From Tanypteryx hageni (Eukaryota > Arthropoda > Insecta > Odonata > Petaluridae), in the NCBI GenBank assembly GCA_028673005.1, contig CM054117.1, positions 50,172,870 to 50,236,869 on the forward strand: a DNA stretch of 64,000 bases, read 5' to 3'. The notes under the pieces were generated by a model. It made no database searches. It had not been told where the DNA came from and saw only the letters and a program-made list of their open reading frames with translations. Shown piece by piece: positions 53,945 to 64,000 of this stretch; positions within the stretch are counted from its first letter, which is position 1; every line of letters starts with the position of its first letter. The translations under genes were made by a program, and so were the position numbers.

Positions 53945-55399
53945 TGGCCCTGCTTAAAATTTTGCCATCAAATTTTAACGACCTATTTTGAGATTACAAT
54001 GTAGTTATCGTTTTCGATTCATGACGAATGGTTCAGCAAATATTACAAATATACTGATTATTAATGGAAAGTTGCCGGGTATAATTAAAATTTTCCTTCG
54101 TCACACTATTTATTTCGAATCACCCACAATTATTATTTGGACGTTCTATTTTAGCTTGGCGCGCATAAACTTTTAGGCTGCTTATAACCAAAGTATGAGC
54201 ATGCTTCTAGAATATGCATGTGTCCCGGTTTAAATATCTCGTATTTATCCGACTGGTCCTCAATATTTATCGATATATTCTTTAGTAACATAAATATTAT
54301 GTTGCCTTTTATTCCAATGTATTCTAACCCACCTTTGTCCATTTTCTACTTCGCTTACCACTCATCTATTCATTCCTCGCTCAAGGTGCACTCGTAGCGC
54401 ATAGCATAATCATCCTCGGTATCTTCCCCAACCGAATCGGTAGGAAAGGAGGGAGAGGAGGAGACCTGTTGCACGCTTCTTACAACCCTCTCCATTCCAA
54501 CGGCGTAACCCTTTTACGGCGGGAGGAGGATATAACGAAAAGAAATCGAAATCGCGCGAAGTGGGTTAAGGGAGAAGAGATTGAAAATTATCGTCTCTAA
54601 CAGACTCTCATTCTTTCCCCTCGAGTCCTTAATGGAGTGCTAAATGTCGTCTTTGTCTGGGGGAAATTTTCAACCGACATTTCGGAGGATTCGAGATGTT
54701 TTGTGGTAACTGTGAATGGAGGAGTCATTTGGGTGCGAATTTTTTCGCAGCTAATCAGAATTTTTCTTTAAATTATCTTATGAAGGTGCAGTGGCACGAA
54801 TAAATTAAAAGAAGTTTAAACTTTAATTCTGACCTTTTTATTAATTACAATCTTGGCGTGGATGGAAGAAAATCCACGGGTAATTTTTTCAGTTTTTCAA
54901 ACTTTATTTTAAATGTGAGTTGAATACGGTAAGCCCAAACGCAAAGCTGAGGTTACGTTAACGGAGTATACCGTTTGGAAAAACTGCAAAATTTAATGAC
55001 GTAAAAATAATCGCATGTTCTTGCAGGCTAAGAGCTTTCTTTCGTGTTACACAAACACGCGCATAATTAAATTTTATACATATTGGGTAAATAAGTTTCA
55101 TGTTTATTTAATCGTGGGCAACAAACACTCGTTAGGAAAAACCGCATCGGGTTACGGTTTCACTGTGTATTTCTCTGTATTTATTTTGCTAAGCAACGCA
55201 TATCTGAAGTATATATTGAAGTACACTTGCTACTATCTGTCGTTATCAAGTTTTCCTTCCGACTCGGGTGAAAATGTTTCTCAGTCACGTCCTTCGTCTT
55301 TGAGGATTAATTTCTGTCGTCGTTAGTAATATTTTCATAAAGAGCCAGTCATTTTCACACGTCCTCGCGCGAAATTATCCTTTTTCGTATTCGGCTGTC
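53945..55399. other. No gene seen
   Basis: AT-rich, unique-looking DNA, with a more complex part at 54,360-54,700. Short frames only. Confidence 0.4.
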
Positions 55400-55499
55400 C
55401 TGAATTGGGTTTGGAATAAAGGAGGAGAACGATCATATTAAGTAAGTACTTTTTAACTCAGTGCCACTGATATTTCATAGCCACGTGTTATTTTTTTAT

Positions 55500-55682
55500 T
55501 AGTAATGGATGATTTTGTTTACTTTATGTGTTCATTGGATACGAATTGTTTTGATATTGTATGTAATGTATGATTGTGTGTATATTATGTGTGATATTGT
55601 TGTAATTGTTTTATACTACTTCCTTGCCAACAGGCTTATGGCCTTCTTGCAACGTTAACTAATTAATAAATTAATAAATTTT
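55500..55682 (+). mobile_element. Probable LINE 3' end
   Basis: AT-rich DNA with TGTATGTAATGTATGATTG, then CTTGCCAACAGGCTTATGGC, CTTCTTGCAACGTTAACTAA and TTAATAAATTAATAAATT. A short stem-forming block followed by TAATAAA repeats is typical of insect LINE 3' ends. No coding tail was found upstream, so the assignment is tentative. Confidence 0.4.
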
Positions 55683-56304
55683 TTCATCAATCTGATTACA
55701 GCGGGAGACCGAATGACACTGTTTTAAATTTAAAACAGAAAAGGATCTGAGAAAAATCTTCGTGTTAAGGTCGAACTAGAGAAAATCTTTTCGGGAACGT
55801 TCCCCCGTACGTAAAGCCGCCATTGAGAAAAATAGTAAAAAATAATAAAACTAATCCTTTCCCTGGAGAAAAGGAATGAAGTATAAGTTCGGGGAGGATA
55901 AAATAATAAAATTCCAAACCCTCCGCTTCCTTTCTTTTGTGATAAATGCCGCCCCAATCTCTGAGTCAAGTCCGTCGCTGGACCAATTCTTTAGAATACA
56001 CCAGGTCGCGCGCACACACACACACACACCACTAGTCCCAGTTCAACGCTGTCACCTCCCACGCCCTATTTATCATTCGTCTCTCTCTCTCTCTGTCTTT
56101 TTCAAGACTTCCCCGTGAATTCATCAACCATTCTCTCCTTTGTGGAGGGCCATCGTCCCTCTCTCTTTGCCCTAAAAACGCCGCAATTCACTTCCTGTCT
56201 TCGTTTTCTTTTCAAATCCCATCTCTCCTTTAGCCACTCCTAAAAATCCCTTCCCCTTTCGAATCCAGTTCTTCGAAAAATTTTTCCCAAAAAAGTAGAG
56301 ATAG

Positions 56305-56305
<1 letters not shown>
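55683..56305. other. No gene; short (CA)n
   Basis: A CA run lies at 56,012-56,028. Otherwise unique-looking, pyrimidine-rich towards the right. Confidence 0.45.

Positions 56306-56307
<2 letters not shown>

Positions 56308-56368
<61 letters not shown>
56308..56368. repeat. (GA)n microsatellite
   Basis: About 30 GA units on the plus strand, lying within DNA that is otherwise C/T-rich on that strand. Confidence 0.97.
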
Positions 56369-56371
<3 letters not shown>

Positions 56372-56579
56372 CAGTTCCTCTCGATCTCTTGGTCTGCCAA
56401 AAAATCTCAATGCTTCAACTCGAGGTTTTCGATTTTTTTATTTCCTGCCTTCCTCTTTTGTGCCATACATTTTCCCCCTCTTTTCCCTGGTAGCGGAATG
56501 GGTGGCATTCAGAGATTGGATGCGTTGAGAAAAAAAATAGGAGATCCATTCTAGCCACTTCGGTAAAAGGGAGGATTTT

Positions 56580-56900
56580 TTCCCTCAACTCTTTTCTTTT
56601 CTTACACTCTCTCTCCCTCTCCTCCATCACCATCTCCTCAAACTCTCCCACTTTTCTCTCCCTCTTCTTCTCTCCTCTCCTCCCTCTCTCTTCTTCCTCC
56701 TTTCTTTCTCCTCTACCTCTCTTCCTCTATCTTCTCTATTTTGCTCCCTCCCTCCTCTCTCTTTTCTCTTCCTCCTTTCTCCTCTCCATCGCTTTCTCTC
56801 CCTTATCTCTTTCTCTCCCTCCCTCCTTTCTCTCTCTCTCCCTTCTCATCATCATTTCTTCTCTTCACTCTCTTTTTGAATCCCATTTACTCCTCCCACG
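56580..56900. repeat. Polypyrimidine tract
   Basis: Nearly pure C/T on the plus strand, with Ser/Leu/Pro frames that are artefacts. Confidence 0.82.
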
Positions 56901-58070
56901 CACTCATCTTACCCTTCCATCTTGACTTGCCCTCCGCACCTCGTCAGGGACTTCGCTTTAATGACTCATGAATTCTGCATCGCTGCTCCGCGTGGATCCG
57001 ATTAGGTTTCGTACTAAGGTAAAGGTTTTGGCATTTCTCTTTCCGGACAATGAGGGAAGTCCTGGAGTTCGGAAAATTGCTTTCAAGATGTTTGCTGGGG
57101 CGGTTGATTTTTATATTCAAGACGGTTAATCTTCAGCGCGAAAGGTCCAATCAAAAAATAATGAAACTTTATGCGAAAAACTGTTAGGTGTGTCAATTTC
57201 GATCGAGATAGCCCCATGTGGTTCGTCGTTGGTTTAAAAATGAATTAGATGCTTTTTACTATTTTTGTTTCCAATAAGTCTGTCCAATCCAAAACAGTTT
57301 CATACCGCACCTTGGATTCGAGATGTCTGTGTCTTGTCAGTACACTACGATATATTTTCTAGATAGCACAAGATGTCCCAAAAATCCTTTCACCTCCAGT
57401 TGTTAAGATTGTGCGACAAAAATATAACACGCTTCTCTATTTCTAACGGACTTGTCACAAATCTTCACTCTGAAAAAAGTGAGTTTAAAAAATAACCATG
57501 AAATCGCAATTCCAGCATACCCAGTAGTAAAGGGACTTAGGCGACCCTCATACTGATGTTTTTTATTATTATCAATGATTGCGTCGACTCAGTACACCAT
57601 AATATATAATGCAAATATAAAAAATTAATGCACTTAATATAAAAAAAATATAATATTTTTTAATACTCGATCTTATCACCTGAGGGTAAAGGAAATTTTG
57701 AGACACCATGTAGTTTTTTCATCATTTCCGTTTAATTTTAAATTTTTGACACGGTTTTTATGTCCAAAATAGGCACAAGAAAAGCTGACTGGTCATAAAC
57801 ATTAATTCACGTTAGAAATGCACCTATTAAAATATTGGATGCACAGATGAAAATAAAAAAAAACTTTAAAATTAGATAGTATAGAAAAATACTACTTGAC
57901 CACATATATTGTGAATTTGTAGATACGACCAATATTCACAAAATATATGGCGAAGGAGAGTTATAAATACTTGAACATCGTTAAGTTATACGCACATCAT
58001 CAAACGAGATATCATGACGTAGTGGTTAAATTTCATACGTCTTTTTAACCATTGATTTTATCAAAAAATT
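56901..58070. other. No gene seen
   Basis: AT-rich, unique-looking DNA with short frames only. Confidence 0.4.
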
Positions 58071-58073
58071 ATT

Positions 58074-58141
58074 AATGTAAATAAAACGAATGTTGTAAAT
58101 TTCCACTAGACAAATTTACAACTTTCATTTTTATTTACATT
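58074..58141. repeat. Near-perfect hairpin, ~30-bp arms
   Basis: Left arm AATGTAAATAAAACGAATG plus TTGTAAATTT; right arm AAATTTACAA plus CTTTCATTTTTATTTACATT. Arms pair over about 27 of 30 positions around a 9-base loop (CCACTAGAC). It may be a collapsed palindromic element or a small-RNA precursor. No similar sequence elsewhere in the window. Confidence 0.85.
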
Positions 58142-59700
58142 ATGGAATATTTCCACAAAGTCGAACCTTCCAAAGTGGAATTTGTCAAAACATTATTGTT
58201 AAATTGATAAAAAAGTGGGCGGTGAACTTATTTCAACTGGCGAAATATTTCAAAAGTGGACGGCGAATAAAAATAGATTGAAGATATATGCCGTAGATGC
58301 TCCTCTATACCCGTAAAATATTCTAAAGCAAGATAAATACGGAGCTATAGGAGAGAATTTTTCGACTTCCAAAAATGGCTTTTGCGCAAGAGCTGCGTCG
58401 CAAAAGATAAATTTAAACACTTTGACGACCTTTCAACTCTTGATCGCGTTAACGTCAGGGAAGAATACTCCATCTACACTTGTTAGACCGTATCACGACG
58501 AAGGTACATACATTGATGTCGCATGGAGATCGATAAAAACCGTACATTCGAGATACCTTCGGTGTCGCCATAGAACGATACATTTTTCACTCATAGAGAA
58601 TTCAAAAACTTCGCCAAGTTCCGTTTCCTCATTTTATATCTCGGCCCTTTTGATAGATCCGATCTGTATCCGTCTCGCTTTAAACGCGACACGTTGTGTT
58701 AAATAAATATACGGCGGCGTCGCGCGCGCGAAAAACAAAGCGAAATATAGAGAAAGCGATCGATCATAATTTGTATCGAGAAAGTTTTTCATTTATTTTT
58801 TCCTTGGAAAAATTTCTCGTGAATTTTTAGCTCGAAGAGTCATCCATCTTGTTCGCACCTCTCGCGCCCTTTTTGATTTTCGAGCTCTCGCCGTATATAT
58901 ATTATATATATATTATATATATACACGTTTCATTTTTCTTTATTTCGCCGTCACGCGCCCCCCCCTTATCATTCCGTCTGCACGACCTATCATTTCTAGT
59001 TTAAAGACCGTTACTGCCATTGCTCCGCTTCATCGGCGTCGGAAAAGCGACAGGTCAAACAAAAGACTTTTTTAAAAAGGAATGACAAAGTATGCAATCG
59101 ACAGAGACGAAAAAATTATGGAAATTTCGTCTCAAACCGGATGTATACTTCGTCGATGTTTTAATTCCATTTTAGTGCCAGACGAAGGCGGTGTTTTTGT
59201 ACTTAAATGCCTTATCAATCGACCCTCAAGATCTTGCATCTCGTTTCTCTAACGCTATTCCTTCACGGTCCGCTGAGTCTGAGTCGATTTTATAATCCAG
59301 GCGGCGTTTTGAACGCGTGCGTTGAAAATGAGATTTATCACATTCCCTGGCAGCAGATATTGCGGAATTATTCCTGGGTTGTGCTAGTACTATATCTAAG
59401 AGCCTCCGTGAGTGCTGAAGTTTTTATGTCAATGTGAGCGAATGTTATGACTCTGTGATCGATCGTTTGCAGTTAGGAACCGTGATCGATGTGGCCGTCT
59501 TGTACCTATGCAACTACGTTATGACGACGGCAATCGCCTTGTTGTGTGCGGTAGTGTTAAAATAAAAGCGCGAAGGGAAACAACGCACTAAATCTCTTTT
59601 ATGGGTTTATTTCCAACGTTTTTATATATTATATTTAGAAAAACACGAAAAGTTCACACCCTGAATATAGAACCCTCTTTTTCATGTCGTTAACCATCTT
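58142..59700. other. No gene seen
   Basis: Unique-looking, partly CpG-containing DNA with an impure TATATAT stretch at 58,893-58,922. Short frames only. Confidence 0.4.
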
Positions 59701-59860
59701 TCATGATATACTGTCCTCCTCATGCTAGTCTCTCTATTATCTCCTCTTACCCTCTCTTCTTCCTCTTCTTACGGATATAATATCCTTTCATTATACCTCC
59801 TTCCATTTCCACTTTCCTAATCTCCATCTCTCTTTCTCCCTCTTTCACTCTATCTCCCTC
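59700..59860. repeat. Pyrimidine-rich stretch
   Basis: C/T-rich plus strand leading into a compound microsatellite. Confidence 0.6.
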
Positions 59861-59868
59861 ACACATAC

Positions 59869-59945
<77 letters not shown>
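59861..59945. repeat. Compound (ACAT)n(TA)n(CA)n microsatellite
   Basis: ACAT units at 59,863-59,880, about 25 TA units to 59,930, then ACAC to 59,945. Confidence 0.96.
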
Positions 59946-59989
59946 ATTCGCTTCTTTTCTTCGCTCGTCTACTCGGAAGACAAGAGAGA

Positions 59990-60235
59990 AGCCCAGGGCA
60001 CACCCTGTAGATTTATCGCTCTTTAGAGGTTAGAGAGAGAGAGAGGGAGGAGAGTGGTGGAAGGAGGTTTGGAGACTAGAGAGGGGTGAATGCCACGGAG
60101 GCAGGCAGACAAGACGAAGCCCATCTGAAGTGGAGGGTTGAAAAGGAGAAGATCTATAGTGATTTGAGAGTCAGGTGAGGCGAGGAAGAGAGTGGGAGGA
60201 GAGGGAGTATAAAAGGAGTAGGAAGGTGTGAGAAT
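59990..60235. repeat. Polypurine stretch
   Basis: A/G-rich plus strand, densest at 60,030-60,060 and 60,175-60,225. Confidence 0.6.
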
Positions 60236-60383
60236 TTGTGTATGTGGGGGCGGAGGTGGAGCGAACTCGATAGAAACGACATGGAGGAAGTTGGGGGTAG
60301 AAGGATAGGATGGATAGACCTATGTTTAAAGGGAGTAAACCGAACGTTGTTGGCCTCAACGTTTTTGGTGTTTCGTTGCAAAG

Positions 60384-60693
60384 CATGGGTGGGGAACTTT
60401 TTCTTGATGACGGGCCGCGTTGGTCGTTGCCAACACTTCGGTGGGACGGATTATAGATTAAATCGGAAGTCACCTAGAGATTTTGTGATTCCATGCAAGT
60501 TAAAATCAATTTTAAATGCGGTTTTTATAGTTAAAATTTCAGTATTAAATGTATTATTATCGTAATTTGAGTACAAAATATGAGTTTGTTGTTCTAAATT
60601 TTACGGGTCTCTTGTTCATCGTATCCTCGTGGGCCGCATTAAACGCTCTCAGGGGCCGTTTGTAACCCGCGGGCCTTAGGTTCCCCACCCATG
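60384..60693 (+). mobile_element. hAT-type non-autonomous element, 310 bp
   Basis: Terminal inverted repeats are CATGGGTGGGGAAC at the left and GTTCCCCACCCATG in complementary form at the right (TTCCCCACCCATG). Flanking octamers TTGCAAAG and TTGTAAAT match at 6 of 8 positions, consistent with an aged hAT duplication. The interior (ACGGGCCGCG, GGGACGGATTATAGATTAAA, TCGGAAGTCACC, GTGGGCCGCATT) aligns in order with element A at 16.85 kb (its minus strand) and the remnant at 42.25 kb. Confidence 0.85.
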
Positions 60694-62010
60694 TTGTAAA
60701 TATTAAACCGAGCAAAAAAAACACTGAACCGCATTGTAGTACGTTATTTCGCGCTGGTTTTTCTTTATGACGGCAAAAAAATTGTGTAGGTCTGAATTAT
60801 AGAATTGGTTTTAAATGTTGGGGTTAATTGACAAGAAGAAAGGTTACCTCCAAGTAAAAGAGGATTTGTTTGACAGGAAATCGGCCGTGAAGTGTGAGGA
60901 TAATCATATAAATCCTAGTTAAACGATACTTCTGTGACGATAAAGGTTAAAATAGAGACTGAGCAAAAAGATAGAGACTAAAAAAATAGGAGGAAATAAT
61001 TGGAAAGAGGAAAGACAAAGGTGGAAAGTAGATTAATCGACAAGAGAATAGATAAGTGGGCAAGAAAGAGATTGGAGGCAAAGGAAAATGGAGGATTAAA
61101 GGAAAGAATGCCAATTGAGGAAAGATGCAAACGACAGAGCCGAAGGGTTTCAGTGAGTTACAAAGGAAAAGGGGGGAAGATAAGTGGCTTCACTTACGAC
61201 GACCATCAAACGCAATCTCTTTTTCATTGCCGCTTTTGGTTGACAGGATTAAATGAGACGTATTTGATAGACACGAGGTATAGAGGATTAGGATGGATGG
61301 TAGTTAAAAGAGATCCTCTTTTAAAGTAAAATTGAAAGGAATAATGAGGGATTAACTATAGGGGAAGGAAAGGATCGACATAGCAGAGCAGAGAGTTTTC
61401 AGAGGTAAGAAAATATAATCTATAGCGAAGCCTTAGATAGATTGACAGATTGATTTTTTAAAATAGGGACTTGTATTATCCCATGATAGTCTCCTAAACT
61501 GGAAGTATCTAGTGCGAAGAAGTATCTAGTGCGAAGGCAGGGATTAATTTACCGTTCGACATTATGGGGCCCATACATTTTAAGAGGCCCCAAAAACGGC
61601 ATGAAAAATACTTCGGGTAATTAATAATTTCCCAGAGAAAAAGATTCCGTATCAGGAGATTTAGCATCTAGTGCCAATTGTAGAATCGTTGCAGTATATT
61701 TTGGAGGAAAACAAAGCAAATATTGAATGCACCTTATAATAACTATGATGTAAGGAACTCAGAATGTGAGTACAGCTCAGGGTCCCACAACCCTAAATAT
61801 ACGCCCTTAGTAGAAATACGTGGTCTTTCTCACCACACTGTTCCATTAAGACTCGGTTAGGGCGCATGGCTTCCACTTCTCTCGAAAAACACTCAAGGCC
61901 ATTCTTACGGCGCTTATGTTATAGTCAAGGAAGCGGGATTTGAGCTGTTTTAAGGAAGGAGTTCTGGCGGCTGCGTGAGGAAGGAATGAAGGCGATTAAA
62001 ATTAGGAAAA
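60694..62010. other. No gene seen
   Basis: Unique-looking DNA. A 17-bp perfect tandem duplication of AAGTATCTAGTGCGAAG lies at 61,502-61,537 or so. Lys/Arg/Glu-rich frames near 61.0-61.3 kb reflect purine bias. Confidence 0.4.
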
Positions 62011-62027
62011 GAGGAGAGAGTTCCGCC

Positions 62028-62072
62028 AGCGTCATCAGTACCTTTTCTTTTCCTCAAGCTTTCAAGTTTATA
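62028..62072 (+). repeat. CAACACCTTGTTG-type repeat, tail fragment
   Basis: GCGTCATCAGTACCTTTTCT followed by TTTCCTCAAGCTTTCAAGTT matches the pyrimidine tail of copies B, C and F and leads into TA/TG sequence. Only the tail is present. Confidence 0.5.
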
Positions 62073-62083
62073 TGTATGTGCAT

Positions 62084-62140
62084 ACACACACACACGCGCG
62101 CGCGCGCACACGCACACACACACATATATATATATATATA
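62084..62140. repeat. Compound (CA)n(CG)n(CA)n(TA)n microsatellite
   Basis: CA, then CG, then CA, then TA units in sequence. The alternating purine-pyrimidine run is compatible with Z-DNA. Confidence 0.94.
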
Positions 62141-62142
62141 AT

Positions 62143-62273
62143 GGTTGGCAACAAGGTGTGTGTTTTTTTGCGTGCCTTCGACGCCCCCAGCAACTTACCA
62201 ACTTGGTAAGTGTCCACTGGGAATCCTTCAACACCTTGTTGCCACCCTTATTACTGCCTTTCCTTTGCCTTAA

Positions 62274-62275
<2 letters not shown>
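62143..62275 (+). repeat. CAACACCTTGTTG-type repeat, copy F with inverted ends
   Basis: From 62,156 it reads TGTGTTTTTTTGCGTGCCTT, CGACGCCCCCAGCAAC, CCAACTTGGTAAGTGTCCAC, CAACACCTTGTTGCCACC and CCTTTCCTTTGCCTTAAGTG into (TA)n. In place of its missing hammerhead-like start it has TTGGCAACAAGGTGTG, the reverse complement of its own far end, so the copy is bounded by short inverted repeats (62,145-62,158 and 62,230-62,243). Confidence 0.7.

Positions 62276-62324
<49 letters not shown>
62276..62324. repeat. (TA)n microsatellite
   Basis: About 24 TA units forming the tail of copy F. Confidence 0.97.
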
Positions 62325-62326
<2 letters not shown>

Positions 62327-63761
62327 TTTAAAAGGGGCTCTTATTGCAGAGAGATAGGAATGACGCATGTAAATAGAAGCCTTATTTTACGCCGCCTGCA
62401 TAAGTCTCATGGATCTTCCTTCCCCTCTTTCATCCCTTCCTCCAAAACACTTAACCCCATGTCTCTCTTCCTCCCTCGTGAGGTGGAAAGGTAGGGTGGT
62501 TTTAAAAGGCGTGGAAGCGAGGCGGTGAGGATGATAGAAGGGGAGTCGAGACCCAAGTACAGGTATTAGCCTACTTTGACGAAATATATGGTCTCTAGGC
62601 TTAAGTTCCCTTCCTCTGGAAGTGTTAATTTATTGTTTCCAGCCGAGAAAGGGGCAACGGTAACACGTGGGCGAGGACACATTGTCATGGAGGATGGAGG
62701 GGATGGGTGAGATTGGGGGAGGGGGAGTGGGAGAAAATTTTCCTCCGAATTGCCCTCTCGACACAGTTCACGAAATTCTGTGGTGTTGTTTTTGATAGTA
62801 AGCCTACTCGAACGTGATTTCGCTTTTTTAGAAGCGTGTTCGAAAAACAATTTAGATGAATAATCGTAAATTATACCTTTGTATAATTTTGGAAAGTGTT
62901 AAAAATAAATGGCAGAATATCCAAGTTTCCTGTGAAATACTCAAGGATTTCTCCTCGAAACAGCGTTTTCCGATCGATTTTGGATCGATGCACGGCAGAA
63001 TTTTTTTCTAAAATAATATTATTTATTGGCGTTTGAAATGACGTTGACGATGGCATGGTCGTAAACAAGAGAACTCCGGCGCAAAGATTTATCCGGATCG
63101 AGATAATATTTTCCTCCTGAATAAACGTCCAGCTGTGTCGGAGAAAAAGCTTGTCGAGTAAATCGTCGCAAAATGTTTCGATATTCTTTCAAAATCGGCG
63201 TGATACCGAGTCAAAATAATGGTAATTTTTATACACCCATCCCTCGCATTTTACGGTTCGCGTGTTCCTTGAAAGGACCGCATGAAGCAAAACTGTGTAA
63301 AGTTGGATGATTTTCTCCGTTGGAATACACGAGGTTACATTCAAACGCCGTCTCGAGTTCCGCATGAAACTATTCGTTAGTCATATTTATTCAGAAGCGC
63401 TTCTTTATATTTTCTTATTACCTCTGAGTCGAACATTTAATGATTTTCAACACTCGGTCATCATTTCGGAACCGTGCTTAAGTGAAATTGATGGCAGTGC
63501 AATTCGAGGTATTTCTATATAATGAAAACCGTGCTCAAGAGAAAATACTTTAAGCAAATCCGTGATAATTCGGTTTTAACGGAGAAAAATAATTTGAGGA
63601 GAAAGGCGACACATTCACGGCTTTCAGCGACCGTGTGATTTTTTCTGGCGATAATTAGCGTGTTCGACGATGGCCAACGCAGCCGTTGGAGTTGCCGCAA
63701 GTTAAAAATAAAACTCGAATCGTATCGGAATAATATACACGGAGATTTGTATCGTCTAACC
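62325..63761. other. No gene seen; one G-rich block
   Basis: G-runs at 62,705-62,731 fit a G-quadruplex pattern (GGG, GGGGG, GGGGG, GGG with spacers of 7, 1 and 3). The remainder is unique-looking. Confidence 0.4.
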
Positions 63762-64000
63762 CAGTGGTTCTCAACCTTCAGCATCTTGCGTCCCACCGAC
63801 CATTTTTTTTTGGAAAAACCTTGGTCCCACAATGACAAAAACAAACTCAATCTTTTTCAAGAAGTGAATTTTTGTGTCAATTGCATTTGAGAGGCATATT
63901 TATCCTCATGAACATTTTTAAAAACCTTAAACAACGGAGTAATTTTGTTGAGAAAAAGCTATACATTTATTATCGTCAAAATTTCGCGTCCCACCTAGAC
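63762..64000 (+). mobile_element. hAT element, left end, cut by the window edge
   Basis: Starts CAGTGGTTCTCAACCTTCAG followed by CGTCCCACCGACC, a typical hAT terminal repeat. A second GCGTCCCACCTAGAC lies at the very end of the window. The right end is not visible, so size and target duplication cannot be judged. Confidence 0.7.

Overview
This 64 kb window is animal, most probably arthropod and perhaps insect, non-coding DNA. No prokaryotic gene organisation is visible, there is no long open reading frame of normal composition, and the longest open frames lie in purine- or pyrimidine-only tracts. The sequence is full of (TA)n microsatellites, decayed non-LTR retrotransposon 3' ends, hAT-type elements with 8-bp target-site duplications, a tRNA-derived SINE, and several dispersed families that I can describe but not name. 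The organism is inferred from composition and repeat style only; no diagnostic host gene was found.

Layout. 0-9 kb: unique AT-rich DNA, a 1.8 kb polypyrimidine tract (3.2-5.0 kb), a CAACACCTTGTTG-type repeat (5.6 kb) and a LINE 3' end split by an unknown insert (7.3-7.9 kb). 9-20 kb: an intact 203-bp hAT-like MITE (13.9 kb), a second LINE 3' end (14.7 kb), two hAT elements back to back at one target site (16.8-17.7 kb), a partly tandem repeat with a palindromic end (17.9-18.7 kb), a tandem MITE dimer (19.2-19.6 kb) and a head-to-head inverted repeat (19.7-19.9 kb). 20-33 kb: LINE 3' ends with tetranucleotide tails (20.8 and 31.1-32.0 kb), polypurine tracts, a cluster of four CAACACCTTGTTG-type units separated by (TA)n (24.9-25.9 kb) and a SINE (27.6 kb). 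33-47 kb: an inverted pair of a 650-bp repeat (33.2 and 39.5 kb), a 154-bp tandem array (38.1-39.0 kb), a hAT remnant (42.2 kb) and another palindrome-ended copy (46.8 kb). 47-64 kb: a strong splice-site cluster resembling a recursive splice site or small exon (49.1-49.2 kb), a tRNA-Gly gene with an inverted, mutated twin (53.6-53.9 kb), a hairpin (58.1 kb), a hAT element (60.4 kb) and the start of another (63.8 kb).

The only host gene I support well is the tRNA-Gly(GCC) at 53,576-53,646. The splice-like element at 49,155 would fit a window lying inside a very long plus-strand intron, but that is inference. Two open frames (29.7-30.1 and 51.4-51.9 kb) have non-repetitive composition and are listed as weak candidates only.
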